NCBI GenBank assembly: GCA_963578105.1
Contig: CAUZBP010000012.1
Coordinates: 1 to 64,000, forward strand
Source: GCA-2718815 sp963578105
Lineage (GTDB): Bacteria; Planctomycetota; Planctomycetia; Pirellulales; Pirellulaceae
Direction: 5' to 3'
Length of the DNA stretch: 64,000 bases
Shown here one piece after another: positions 36,524 to 45,884 of the stretch (the first letter of the stretch is position 1; every line of letters begins with the position of its first letter). The notes below the pieces were generated by a model, which was not told the DNA's origin, did no database searches, and saw only the letters and a list, made by a program, of their open reading frames with translations. A program made the translations under genes and the position numbers.

Positions 36524-38719
36524 TTAGCTCCCGGGTGACTCGTCCACATTAACGAGGTAGCGAAATTCGGCACAACCAAAAAGTGCTCTGAACACAGCCG
36601 ACCAGGCAATCACCTCTGCCGGCTGTTTCGATTCAGCACCCGTCTGATCCATCTTTTCTACCTGGCTGACCAATTCCAGTATTCCTGCCACTTCTTCTTC
36701 ACGCGGCGCTCGTGTGAGTGCCCAGCGATAAGCTGTTGTAGCACGTAAGCGGTTGTTCGCTTGATTCTTACTTAAAAGCCGCTCGGCAGCGAGCTGTGCC
36801 AACCGGATGACTTCCGGATCGTGTTGCAGGTAAAGGTCCTGAGTCGGCACGGCCGTAGCAGTACGACTACCGTTGACTAAATTCGGTGAAGGAAAGTCGA
36901 ACAGTTCAAACATCTTCGGCAAGTAGTCACGAACCACCGGAAGATACACGCTTCGATGATCATTGGGTGGTTGCAAAAGATCCAATCCCACCTCGCGTAC
37001 CAGGCAATCTCCCAAACCGGTCACCGTCGAACCGACAGGTGGCGTCAAGTCAAGGCTCCCACTCACCACTAACATCGAGTCCCGAATCGCCTCCACCTGC
37101 AATCGACGTGGCGACATTCGCCAAAGGTATAAGTTATCCGCATCCAAATGGTTGCCTGCCTCCGACACCCGGCTGCCCAGTCGATAAGTACGGCTGCATA
37201 CGATCGATCGGATAAGACGTTTGTTTGACCAGTCACTGTGCAGTTGCCAGGCAAGACGGTCAAGCAACTCTGGATGGGTGGGAGGTTTTCCCAGGACCCC
37301 AAAATTGTCCACCGTCTCGACCAGTCCACGTCCAAATAGATGATGCCACACACGGTTAACCATGACCCGAGCCGTGAGCGGATTCTGTTTGTGAGTGATC
37401 CACCGCGCAAGCTCCAGTCTGCCGCTCTGTTGGCCAGACGGCATGGCTGCCGTATCAATCGTCACGCAACTCAGAAAACCACGGGGGATTTCTTCACCGA
37501 CGAGTTGCGTCGGGTTTCCTCCCGAGGCAATCTTGGTACCACCGGGAGCATCACGATCGCACATCGACATCGTATACGCGGGTCGCGGTGGGCGAGCCGA
37601 TTCCAACTGTTCTTTGTACTCTGTCAGATCAGCAATGTTTGCTTCGATTTCCGCGATTTTGACTTGGATCAATTCTGTCTCTACCTGCTGCTGACCCGAA
37701 TCGCGATCAGCTTGTTGACTGGCAGGCCCGTTGACCGATTCAACGTCGGAAGCCTGACTTTCTGTTTCTGCGATCCGCTTCCGCTGTTCATCGAGTTGGG
37801 TGTTTTGTTTCTTCAATTCCTCGGCCGTAACCTTAATTTTCTCCTCATACCGTTCTGCCGCGTCGTGTAGTGCCTGGGCACCTGCTCCAATGGGTAACAC
37901 TTCGGTTGGATGTTTGCTGTACCGCTGGGAAATGGTGCCATATAACGGTTGCGAACTATAAAAAATTCCTGCCAGGGAATAGTAATCCCTCATGGGAATG
38001 GGGTCCATTTTGTGATCGTGGCAGCGGGCACACGAAACCGTCAGTCCCATTGCAGCGCGCATTGTCACATCAATTTGTTCGTCGACAATGTCGGCTCGAA
38101 ATTCGGTTTCATTGGCGTAATGTCGCTTGGGACCCAAAGCAAGGAAGGCGGGAGCAACGATCAACGCCTCTTCCTGGCTGTGCTCCTCTTTCGCCAACAA
38201 ATCGCCAGCCAGTTGTTCCTGCAGAAACCGGTCGTAAGGCTTGTCTATGTTGAATGCCTCGATCACGTAGTCGCGGTAGGGCCAGGCGTGGGGATAGGTG
38301 AAGTTAAATTCTTTGCCGCTGGACTCTGCGAAGCGGGCCACATCCAGCCAATGGCGTGCCCACTTCTCACCAAACTGCGGAGATGCGAGCAAACGGTCGA
38401 CCAGACGTTGAAATCGATCGGGACGTTTATCGGCCAGGTAGTCATCCACGTCGGTCAAAGCAGGTGGCAGCCCCGTCAAATCGAAAGAGGCGCGGCGGAG
38501 GATGGTCACAGGGCCAGCATCACCGACCGGGGTCAATTCCAGAGCTTCTAAGCGCGCCAGTATGAAAGAATCCAGATCGCTGGCGGGCCAATCGGCATGG
38601 TGAACCACGGGTACCCGCTCTTGAACAAACGGCTGAAGTGACCAGAGTCCTTCCCCATCAGCCGGAAGAGCTGCTAGCAACAATACGATCGTCGTGAAGT
38701 AGTAGGTGGGATAATTCAT
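36524..38719 (-). CDS. Secreted DUF1549/DUF1553 protein with one heme-like motif
   Basis: This 731-residue protein has an N-terminal signal (YYFTTIVLLLAALPADGEG). DUF1549 runs from about 45 to 255 and contains LRRASFDLTGLPPALTDVDDY, WARHWLDVARFAESSGKE and CARCHDHK, a CxxCH motif. A charged coiled-coil linker (AAERYEEKIKVTAEELKKQ onwards) follows. DUF1553 runs from about 440 to the end, with RVMVNRVWHHLFGRGLVETVDNFG and LVCSRTYRLGS-like blocks. Unlike the 14668 protein it has no PSCyt1 or WD40 region. The ATG at 38719 is chosen over a TTG at 38737. It forms an operon with the DUF1501 gene. Confidence 0.92.
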   Translation of the reverse strand: MNYPTYYFTTIVLLLAALPADGEGLWSLQPFVQERVPVVHHADWPASDLDSFILARLEALELTPVGDAGPVTILRRASFDLTGLPPALTDVDDYLADKRPDRFQRLVDRLLASPQFGEKWARHWLDVARFAESSGKEFNFTYPHAWPYRDYVIEAFNIDKPYDRFLQEQLAGDLLAKEEHSQEEALIVAPAFLALGPKRHYANETEFRADIVDEQIDVTMRAAMGLTVSCARCHDHKMDPIPMRDYYSLAGIFYSSQPLYGTISQRYSKHPTEVLPIGAGAQALHDAAERYEEKIKVTAEELKKQNTQLDEQRKRIAETESQASDVESVNGPASQQADRDSGQQQVETELIQVKIAEIEANIADLTEYKEQLESARPPRPAYTMSMCDRDAPGGTKIASGGNPTQLVGEEIPRGFLSCVTIDTAAMPSGQQSGRLELARWITHKQNPLTARVMVNRVWHHLFGRGLVETVDNFGVLGKPPTHPELLDRLAWQLHSDWSNKRLIRSIVCSRTYRLGSRVSEAGNHLDADNLYLWRMSPRRLQVEAIRDSMLVVSGSLDLTPPVGSTVTGLGDCLVREVGLDLLQPPNDHRSVYLPVVRDYLPKMFELFDFPSPNLVNGSRTATAVPTQDLYLQHDPEVIRLAQLAAERLLSKNQANNRLRATTAYRWALTRAPREEEVAGILELVSQVEKMDQTGAESKQPAEVIAWSAVFRALFGCAEFRYLVNVDESPGS

Positions 38720-39218
38720 ACCAAGAAGGACCAACAAGTATAACCTTGGCAGTTATTTGAGTCAATTTAACGCGTCCCAATTCAAGATGATGCTGTCCCC
38801 ACTGCACGACCGGGAAGGCCTGGAAAGTGTTTCATCTTCCCATGGCATCCAAGAACTGGTGTCCAAGATGGAGAGCCACAAAGCCCGCTTGTTCTGAAAA
38901 AACGCACCGCTTTGATATCACTTTCCCTCCGCCTGAGATGCAATCCGCCAACCCGGGTGCTGCTACTACCCACCCGACAACTTTTTCAACAGAAAGGAGG
39001 TGGCTGCTTTCTAAACATCGGAATCGTGCAGCGCAAACTTTGTCCGTGTTCCTCTAACTGTTTTTGAATCTCCGATACGGTGCACACACATTTTAGTTTC
39101 GTACATTTTTAAATGGCGCCTGCACGGGCGGGTTTTATCACTGGCTCCCCTGACTGACTCTGCTGGTTAGAAACGTTCACGCAACGCGGTTGAACAAGAG
39201 TCGACGCCCACCATTCGA
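38720..39218. other. Intergenic region, no gene seen
   Basis: No gene is supported here. One oddity is the SD-like AAAGGAGGTGG near 38993, enclosed by AGAAAG and CTTTCT arms of a possible 6-bp hairpin, with no start codon at proper distance. It may be chance. Confidence 0.4.
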
Positions 39219-40052
39219 TCACGACTTACCCACCATCAGGCGACGCAAGAACTGGGCAGTGGCATGAGCGGACTGTCGGGCCGGCTGACCCTCACAGGCC
39301 GATTGATGAACGGTCACTGTACCCGTGTAAGAGATGCGTCGCAGGCCCTCAAAAACCCGGGAAAAATCAATCCCTCCCGAATCATGAATCTGAATCAGAT
39401 CAAACGACACGGGGCCACGGCACCATGTGTCCAAGGTCAGTTGTCCGTTTGGCCGGATCAACTGGTTCTGAAGATAAACGTTGAAAATCCAGGGACTCAG
39501 ACGCTCGATAACCTCCGGTCCGTAGGCCTGCCCACAAATCTCAAGATTCGCCGGCTCAAAAATCAGCCCGAAGTTGGGCCGGTCAATGCGACGCAACGCC
39601 TCCTCCATTCCGTCCACTGTTTCGAATAGGCTACGTGTGTGGCATTGATGGACGAGCCGAATACCGACAGCAGCCGCCCGGTCTGCGGCTTGCTGTGCGG
39701 CCTTAATGTCCTCATCTTCTCTCAAAGCAACCCGAATTAACGGAGCATTCAATCGCTGTGCCAGTTGCAAGTAAGGTGTAATATCTCTCAAGCAATCCGG
39801 TCCCCGCTCGTTGTTGTAGACCACGTCAAAATCTCCGGTCAACATACTGACGGGGAGCCCACTTTGTTTCAGAGTCCGACAACCATCAGTAATTGTTCGC
39901 TCTGCCGATTGAATGCCCATCTGTGAGGCGCGCATGCAGATCGCATCGTAGTCACAATCGGAGGCCAGACGGACCACTTCTTCCAAATTCAAGATTGGAA
40001 TTTCTTTGGAGCCAAAACCTTCGGCAATTCGTACAGAGAGTGATAATCGCAT
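39219..40052 (-). CDS. Sugar phosphate isomerase/epimerase-like TIM-barrel protein
   Basis: This 277-residue protein resembles the xylose-isomerase-like (AP endonuclease 2) family: VVRLASDCDYDAICMRASQ, RLNAPLIRVALREDED, GIRLVHQCHTRSLFET, FGLIFEPANLEICGQAYG and a final VTVHQSACEG. Glutamate, histidine and aspartate residues at barrel ends could bind a metal. Members isomerise or epimerise sugars; the substrate is unknown. It lies 21 bp downstream of the HtrA gene, so both may be read from one mRNA although their functions look unrelated. Confidence 0.8.
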   Translation of the reverse strand: MRLSLSVRIAEGFGSKEIPILNLEEVVRLASDCDYDAICMRASQMGIQSAERTITDGCRTLKQSGLPVSMLTGDFDVVYNNERGPDCLRDITPYLQLAQRLNAPLIRVALREDEDIKAAQQAADRAAAVGIRLVHQCHTRSLFETVDGMEEALRRIDRPNFGLIFEPANLEICGQAYGPEVIERLSPWIFNVYLQNQLIRPNGQLTLDTWCRGPVSFDLIQIHDSGGIDFSRVFEGLRRISYTGTVTVHQSACEGQPARQSAHATAQFLRRLMVGKS

Positions 40053-40073
40053 GGATCAAGAACCTGCAGTCGA

Positions 40074-41603
40074 CTAGTCGCGAATTTTCAAGATCTCGTA
40101 TCGCCGGATACCGTTGCGCACCAAGCGTAGCAGAATCCCCCCTTCAAAATCGCCACGTTCCAGCAGTTCGCCAAACTCCTGTGCCGAACTGACGGGGCGA
40201 TTATCTACTGAAACGATCACATCGCCCGGCCGCACCATCGCACGGGATGCGAGGCTGCCGGATTCGATCTTCATCACCACAACCCCCTTTTCCACTGGGG
40301 TTTTCATCGATCGGGCAAGCTCTGGCGTCAGGGTCTGAACGGTCAATCCTGCATCGGTTGAAGTTTCCTGTTCCCGGTCATCTGATCGGTCACTCCCATG
40401 ACCAGACAGACGAACCAGTTCGTCTTCCAACTCATCCAACACGACGTCGAACGTCTCCTCGCGGCCATCACGGAAGACCCCAATCTGCACAGGAGTGCCC
40501 GGCAGAGTGTCGGCAATCGTGTTACGCAGTGTCCGTACTTTATCTACGGCCGTTCCATTGACACTTATAATAATGTCACCCGCCTGGATGCCGGCACTTG
40601 CGGCCGGAGATCCCGGCATCACATCGCTCACCAGAACCCCCTTGTCCGCATCAAAATCAAACTGGCGAGCCAGATCGCGGTTCAGATCCTGGATGATGAC
40701 GCCCAACTTTCCACGTTGCACATGTCCATGTTTCACAATAGCACCGGTGTGCCTGCGGACCCAGTTGCTTGGTATGGCAAATCCCAGTCCATTAAAACTA
40801 CCCGAGCGAGACGCAATCACGGTGTTAATTCCAATCACCTGACCTTGTAAATTGACCAGGGGCCCTCCACTGTTGCCAGGATTGATGGCAGCGTCAGTCT
40901 GGATAAAATTCTCGTAATCGGTTACCCCCACGGTGCGCCCTGTCGCACTGACGATTCCCGCCGTGACGGTTTGTTGATAGTTGAAAGGGCTTCCAATTGC
41001 CAACACCCATTGGCCTACAACAACGTCTTCGGAATCTCCTAAAGGGGCCGGAGTCAATCCCTCTGCCTCAATCCTCAAAACTGCAAGATCGGTTTTTCGA
41101 TCGACACCTACAACCTTTGCATCGAACTGACGTCCATCCGCCAAGGTAACGACCACACCGTCCGCATTGCGGACCACGTGATTGTTAGTCACGATGTAGC
41201 CATCCTCGGAGATGATAACACCGGACCCCAACCCTTGACGGTTGAATCCTTCCGGTGGAGTATGAAAATCAAAAAACTTGTCCCAGGCATCCTCATCACC
41301 AAAGAATCGACGAAGTTCTTCCGGAATCTCGCGACGTGTTTGGAGTATCGGACGCATCTTCTGGACACTGCTGATGGTCACCACCGAGGGACCAACCGAG
41401 CCGGCCACAAATTGAAATGCCCTTGAGAGGTCCTCGGCTGTACTCAGAGCCCGCTGCGCCGCCCGACTACCGTCATCTCGATCAGCGTAAGAAACGCTGT
41501 TCTCTGACCAGAGGAACAGGCCCATTGCACCCGCGATGATTCCAAACAACAGCACAACCGTTGTCCTGGATACGAAATACGTTCTTTGACGGCTGGTCAT
41601 CAT
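40074..41603 (-). CDS. DegP/HtrA-type serine protease with two PDZ domains
   Basis: This 509-residue protein has an N-terminal membrane segment (VVLLFGIIAGAMGLFLW) that anchors it or acts as signal. A trypsin-like domain follows with catalytic H142 (TNNHVV), D172 (KTDLAV) and S245 (GNSGGP). PDZ1 (about 295-385) contains MPGSPAASAGIQAGDIIISVNG. PDZ2 (about 410-505) contains ESGSLASRAMVRPGDVIVSVD. The architecture is that of periplasmic protein quality-control proteases. AAGGAGACAG precedes tandem ATG codons. An acidic linker between the PDZ domains (GSDRSDDREQETS) is longer than usual. Confidence 0.95.
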   Translation of the reverse strand: MMTSRQRTYFVSRTTVVLLFGIIAGAMGLFLWSENSVSYADRDDGSRAAQRALSTAEDLSRAFQFVAGSVGPSVVTISSVQKMRPILQTRREIPEELRRFFGDEDAWDKFFDFHTPPEGFNRQGLGSGVIISEDGYIVTNNHVVRNADGVVVTLADGRQFDAKVVGVDRKTDLAVLRIEAEGLTPAPLGDSEDVVVGQWVLAIGSPFNYQQTVTAGIVSATGRTVGVTDYENFIQTDAAINPGNSGGPLVNLQGQVIGINTVIASRSGSFNGLGFAIPSNWVRRHTGAIVKHGHVQRGKLGVIIQDLNRDLARQFDFDADKGVLVSDVMPGSPAASAGIQAGDIIISVNGTAVDKVRTLRNTIADTLPGTPVQIGVFRDGREETFDVVLDELEDELVRLSGHGSDRSDDREQETSTDAGLTVQTLTPELARSMKTPVEKGVVVMKIESGSLASRAMVRPGDVIVSVDNRPVSSAQEFGELLERGDFEGGILLRLVRNGIRRYEILKIRD

Positions 41604-42122
41604 CTGTCTCCTTATGAATTATCTGCTGTCACTCCCGAGATACGGGAGTTTCAATTTCGTGAACCTGTTCCGGCTCCAGTCCGTGCCAAGTCTCAGGCCC
41701 TATTTTTCCAGTAAAGATGACTTTTGAAAAGATCGTTTGGAGAATGGTGAAAAGTCAGTCAGTGCCCCCATCTCATGACCGCCACACCTGCAACATCAAA
41801 GGGTGATCCAATCCCAATTCAAACAATTCGGCTGGAAAAAAGCTCTATTGAGCCTACGTAGGTCAAAGCGAATCGGTTCAGAACATCCTGGAATTCTCCC
41901 GGTCAGTCGAAGCCCGCAGGAATCGACAGCCACACCCTCCTGATGGCCGCTGGACCGCTATGGAGAACCCGAATCCATGCTCGTTTCAGGCAAGTTCCTG
42001 ACCGGCAATCACACCTTTGGGGTTCCCTACGGCTGCCGCTGACGTTCTTTTCCGAACCGGGAACGCTTGCGATCTCACCCAGCAAGCTTTAACATTTCCA
42101 ACATTTCCAATGGAGGACTGCC
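41604..42122. other. Divergent intergenic region with a 9-bp direct duplication
   Basis: These 519 bases separate htrA-like and deoC genes and must hold both promoters; none is clear. Near the right end AACATTTCC occurs twice in tandem (about 42092-42109), immediately before the GGAGG ribosome binding site of deoC. No gene is seen. Confidence 0.45.
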
Positions 42123-42815
42123 GTGGATTTCGAGCTCCGTGACATCGCTACCATGATCGACCACGCCTTACTCAACCCCACTCTTACCATGGCCGAATTG
42201 GAAGCAGGATGCCAGCTGGGTGCGGATCATGGCGTGGCGAGCGTCTGTATCATGCCCTACTATTTGAAACGCTGCTCCGACCTTCTGGAGGGAACTGGGG
42301 TAAAACCAAGTACGACGATAGGGTTTCCGCATGGGAACAGTACGATTCAAACCAAACAATCTGCGGCAGTCCAGGCACTGGAAGATGGCTGCCAGGAGTT
42401 GGACATGGTTGTCAATATCAGCCAGGTACTAAGTGGCAATTGGGCTTACGTGCGTCAGGAGATTCAAACCATTGTTGAAGTCTCCCACGCGGCCGGCCAG
42501 AAGGTAAAAGTAATTTTTGAAAACTGTTATCTACAGGATCAACACAAACGGATGCTTTGCCAGATCTGCAGCGAACTCCATGCGGATTGGGTCAAAACGT
42601 CGACAGGTTTTGGAACGGGGGGCGCCATTCTCGAAGACCTGAAATTGATGGTCGAAAATACTGCCGACCATGTCCAGGTCAAGGCAGCGGGCGGTATTGG
42701 TGACTTGAAGACGTTATTACAAGCCCGAGCATTGGGAGTCACTCGAATTGGTACCAGCCGCACGCAGGAACTTCTCCAGGAGTGTCGCCGCCATCTTGAA
42801 ATTGCAGCAGGTTGA
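42123..42815 (+). CDS. deoC: Deoxyribose-phosphate aldolase
   Basis: This 230-residue protein has all catalytic residues of DeoC: D94 in QELDMVVN, the Schiff-base K158 in DWVKTSTGFG and K187 in VQVKAAGGIG. It cleaves 2-deoxy-D-ribose 5-phosphate to glyceraldehyde 3-phosphate and acetaldehyde in the cytoplasm. The start is GTG behind GGAGG. No other nucleoside-catabolism gene (deoA, deoB, deoD) is beside it, so it is a stand-alone copy. Confidence 0.95.
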   Translation: MDFELRDIATMIDHALLNPTLTMAELEAGCQLGADHGVASVCIMPYYLKRCSDLLEGTGVKPSTTIGFPHGNSTIQTKQSAAVQALEDGCQELDMVVNISQVLSGNWAYVRQEIQTIVEVSHAAGQKVKVIFENCYLQDQHKRMLCQICSELHADWVKTSTGFGTGGAILEDLKLMVENTADHVQVKAAGGIGDLKTLLQARALGVTRIGTSRTQELLQECRRHLEIAAG

Positions 42816-42980
42816 AAAGTCTGGCATTCGCCCAAGACGCATCAGGCTGCACCAGGATGGCGAGCAAGGTTACCAAGCGGGGCAGCAGAGGAGAGACGAT
42901 GTGAGGACCATCTGGTCCACACGGTTGCAGGCATCTCCGGTTGGCCGGGATACGCAAAGCCCACAACAACGGACATGGTA

Positions 42981-44240
42981 CTACCAGCCGAGCAGTAACC
43001 TGCCATCTCCGTCGAATTCCAAAGCGGTCGGTTCTGCTTCGACACTGACATCCTGCCGTGCTACGACCTCCCCGACCACCGGCTCCGTGGCGTAGAAAAC
43101 TTCCAGGCTAAGCGTATCGCGGATGAAAACCAGGCGCGGCTTCCCAATACCTTGCCGCGCCAGCAATTGCACCATTTCTTGAATCATTTCACGGTCATCC
43201 CGCCATACCAGTGGTAGCTTTCCTCGCTCCAGAAATGTTGAAGTGATGATGTTTCTGGCGGTCACCGCCGCATTCATTTTTCCCGCCAGGCGCTGGGTTG
43301 TGAAATCAGCGATTCCTACACCGGTTGCATTCCCGGCACTGCCATCGGTCAAATCAGATACACCAATCAAAGATATTTTTGGTCGCGGGAAATCGGGTTC
43401 GTTTGCAATCACGACACGTCCCACCACGTTCGTGTCGATTCCAGTGCCACTGATCTCTTTTCCCATGCGAGCAATCACCAGGCCGTCGAGTTGTTCGATG
43501 GGAAGATCGGCGGCCCAACTCTTAGCCAACTTCAGTAAATCGGACTCGCGCTGAACCATCTCTTCGGGGCCCAGCACGTCCACCTCAGCAAGCTGGTGCT
43601 GAGCATCTTCGACCAAAGCAACTCCGGCCAGGACCTTTCCTGTCCCAAGTAACGCCTGGGCCATGGGAACCAATGCCTGCCGAAGACCCACCGTACCGCG
43701 TGAATGAAAGACCTGGGCGCCCCGTTCTTTGCCCAGCCCCACAACAAGCATCTTCAGCAAACCGCTTTCGATCGTTCCTGAAAAATCCGTGTGCGGCTTG
43801 ATCCGGTTCACCAGAACAATCCCATCCGCTTCGGAAGCCAGGCGATCCATTATCAGGGGCCATGTCCGGCCGGCAACTTCGACTTCGCCAAGCTGAACGG
43901 TGTCCATGCTGGAACAGACCGGCGCGCCAACCACCTGCTCGTCGATTCCCAACGCTGCCAACAGTCGCTGCTGAGCTTCCGCATTCGCTCCAGCATGGCT
44001 GCCCATCGCCGGAACAATGAAAGGTGATGCTCCTTGTTCCTTCAAAAAAGACACCAACGTCGCGGTCACTTCAGCTAGTCGGTCGATACCACGACTTCCA
44101 GTGGCAATGGCAATCCGCCGTCCTTGGAGATCCTTGCCTTGACCCCACCAACGTTTTAATCGATCGACAAGCGTCTGCCGAGGATCGGACAGCCGCCGGT
44201 CGGGAAAGACTCTGCGCAACCGGGCAATCTTTATTTTCAT
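42981..44240 (-). CDS. Lactate racemase N-terminal domain (LarA-N/DUF2088-like) protein
   Basis: This 419-residue protein contains RIAIATGSRGIDRLAEV, FIVPAMGSHAGANAEAQQRLL, IVLVNRIKPHTDFSG and VGLGKERGAQVFHS, features of the LarA N-terminal fold. Full LarA binds a nickel-pincer cofactor through a lysine and histidines and racemises lactate; the C-terminal half here does not look like LarA and the cofactor lysine cannot be assigned. It is best called a LarA-related protein of unknown substrate. No strong ribosome binding site precedes the ATG at 44240. Confidence 0.8.
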   Translation of the reverse strand: MKIKIARLRRVFPDRRLSDPRQTLVDRLKRWWGQGKDLQGRRIAIATGSRGIDRLAEVTATLVSFLKEQGASPFIVPAMGSHAGANAEAQQRLLAALGIDEQVVGAPVCSSMDTVQLGEVEVAGRTWPLIMDRLASEADGIVLVNRIKPHTDFSGTIESGLLKMLVVGLGKERGAQVFHSRGTVGLRQALVPMAQALLGTGKVLAGVALVEDAQHQLAEVDVLGPEEMVQRESDLLKLAKSWAADLPIEQLDGLVIARMGKEISGTGIDTNVVGRVVIANEPDFPRPKISLIGVSDLTDGSAGNATGVGIADFTTQRLAGKMNAAVTARNIITSTFLERGKLPLVWRDDREMIQEMVQLLARQGIGKPRLVFIRDTLSLEVFYATEPVVGEVVARQDVSVEAEPTALEFDGDGRLLLGW

Positions 44241-44596
44241 TTTTCGACAATCCGTGGCCTCTCCACCAATGCAAACCCGTGACTTTCATCAACCCTGTAA
44301 ACCATTGCTGCACCCTCCTGTGCCGCTGGCTCCTTCGAGACTACCCTGGACTCAGCCTCAAGGCTACCATAGGGATGAATGACCCTTCCAGGTGTTCTCC
44401 CGGCACTGAAAAAAATCGTCGCGCCGTCGTTGGATCCGACTCACAGTAAAGCAATTGCAGTTGAAAGACAAAGCTTGGTTTCAGACATTCTCTACAACAC
44501 AGGACCGGCACATCGCTTCGTTCCTCACCAACCGGTTGTTTCCCTGGCGTTCTGATCGTTATCAGATTTTTCGTGTGGAGTGACTGATTCTTCATC
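44241..44596. other. Divergent intergenic region, no gene seen
   Basis: This is a 356-base divergent gap between the LarA-like and P450 genes. No gene, repeat or confident promoter is visible. Confidence 0.4.
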
Positions 44597-45844
44597 ATGC
44601 CCGATTCGCTAGAACGTGTTTGTCTCTCCGGGGATTACCAGGCCTTCGTCCGTCAGCAACTAGACGACCCGTACGCATTGTACGACCGGTTGCGGAAAGT
44701 CGATCCCATCCATTGGTGTAAACCTATGCGATGCTGGTTACTTACACGTTACTCGGACGTCTTTTCACTGCTGAATGACTCACGACTCTCGACCAATCGT
44801 GGTGGTTTGTACCTGGACCCGCTCACGCCCGAAAACCGTCTACTCGCCGGACCGCTGGTCAACCACATTAATACCTGGATGTTGACCATGGATGAGCCTC
44901 GTCATACCCGTTGTCGACGCCTGGTCAGTCTGGCCTTTACTCCACGCATGATCACGGGGCTACGGCCGCTGATCGAACGTGTGGTTGGCGAGTTGCTTGA
45001 TCGTCTCGTGAAGCAAGGACGAGTTGAATTCATGCGGGAATTCGCGGAAAAATTGCCCACCTATGTGATCAGTGATATGCTCGGCATTCCACGAAAGGAT
45101 CGGGACAATTTCCAGGAGTGGGCAGTCGCCCTCACCCGGTTCAGTGCCGCTGCGGGAGCCGACCTGAATGATTTTGTTGCCCCTGCTTCAACAGGGTTAG
45201 AAAACCTGAGGGAATTGTTCAACCCGTTGATTTCTGAACGCCGCTTGCAGCCTGAAAACGACCTGATCAGTTCGATGCTGCTGGTCGAAGAGGACGGTGA
45301 TCATCTGAGCCGGGAAGAGCTGTTCGCCATGTGCATTTTTCTATTCATTGCCGGGCAGGACACGACCATGGCCCTGCTGGGCAGCGGTATCTGGTTACTC
45401 AGTCAACACCCCGAGCAGTTCGCCAAGCTGCAAACCCACCCCGACCAGTTCACAGCAACAGCCGTCGAAGAGTTCATTCGCTGCGAATCTCCAGTGCCAC
45501 GCGGTGTTCGTCGGGCCAGGGAAGCGTTCCAGGTCGACGGCCGAAAAATCGAACCGGACCAGACCGTCATCCTGCTGATCGGTGCAGCCAACCGTGATCC
45601 TGACCAATTCCCCGACCCTTACCTGTTCAACATCGAGCGCACTCCGAACCAGCACGTTGGCTTCGGACGTGGCCCACATTTCTGCATCGGTGCTCCACTC
45701 GCCAGGCTTGAAGCTCAAATCGCACTGCGTGAAATTGTGCGGCGAGTCACCAAGCTGCAACCACTGACGGACCAGCCCCCGTGGACCACGAACATGGGAC
45801 TTCGCTCACTGGTCAACCTGCCGTTGGAAATTGGCATCACCTGA
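44597..45844 (+). CDS. Cytochrome P450
   Basis: This 415-residue soluble bacterial P450 has the I-helix AGQDTT oxygen-activation motif, the K-helix EEFIRCESP with ExxR, and heme-binding FGRGPHFCIG with the axial cysteine at C363. No membrane anchor or fused reductase is present, so it needs separate ferredoxin partners, which are not in this window. The substrate is unknown; the overall look (HVGFGRGPHFCIGAPLARLEA) resembles class I CYP105/107-type enzymes. It converges on the ceramidase-like gene with 40 bp between stops. Confidence 0.95.
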   Translation: MPDSLERVCLSGDYQAFVRQQLDDPYALYDRLRKVDPIHWCKPMRCWLLTRYSDVFSLLNDSRLSTNRGGLYLDPLTPENRLLAGPLVNHINTWMLTMDEPRHTRCRRLVSLAFTPRMITGLRPLIERVVGELLDRLVKQGRVEFMREFAEKLPTYVISDMLGIPRKDRDNFQEWAVALTRFSAAAGADLNDFVAPASTGLENLRELFNPLISERRLQPENDLISSMLLVEEDGDHLSREELFAMCIFLFIAGQDTTMALLGSGIWLLSQHPEQFAKLQTHPDQFTATAVEEFIRCESPVPRGVRRAREAFQVDGRKIEPDQTVILLIGAANRDPDQFPDPYLFNIERTPNQHVGFGRGPHFCIGAPLARLEAQIALREIVRRVTKLQPLTDQPPWTTNMGLRSLVNLPLEIGIT

Positions 45845-45884
45845 CTTCACGAACAAGAGGCGGCAGGTACCGGAACCGGAAGTC

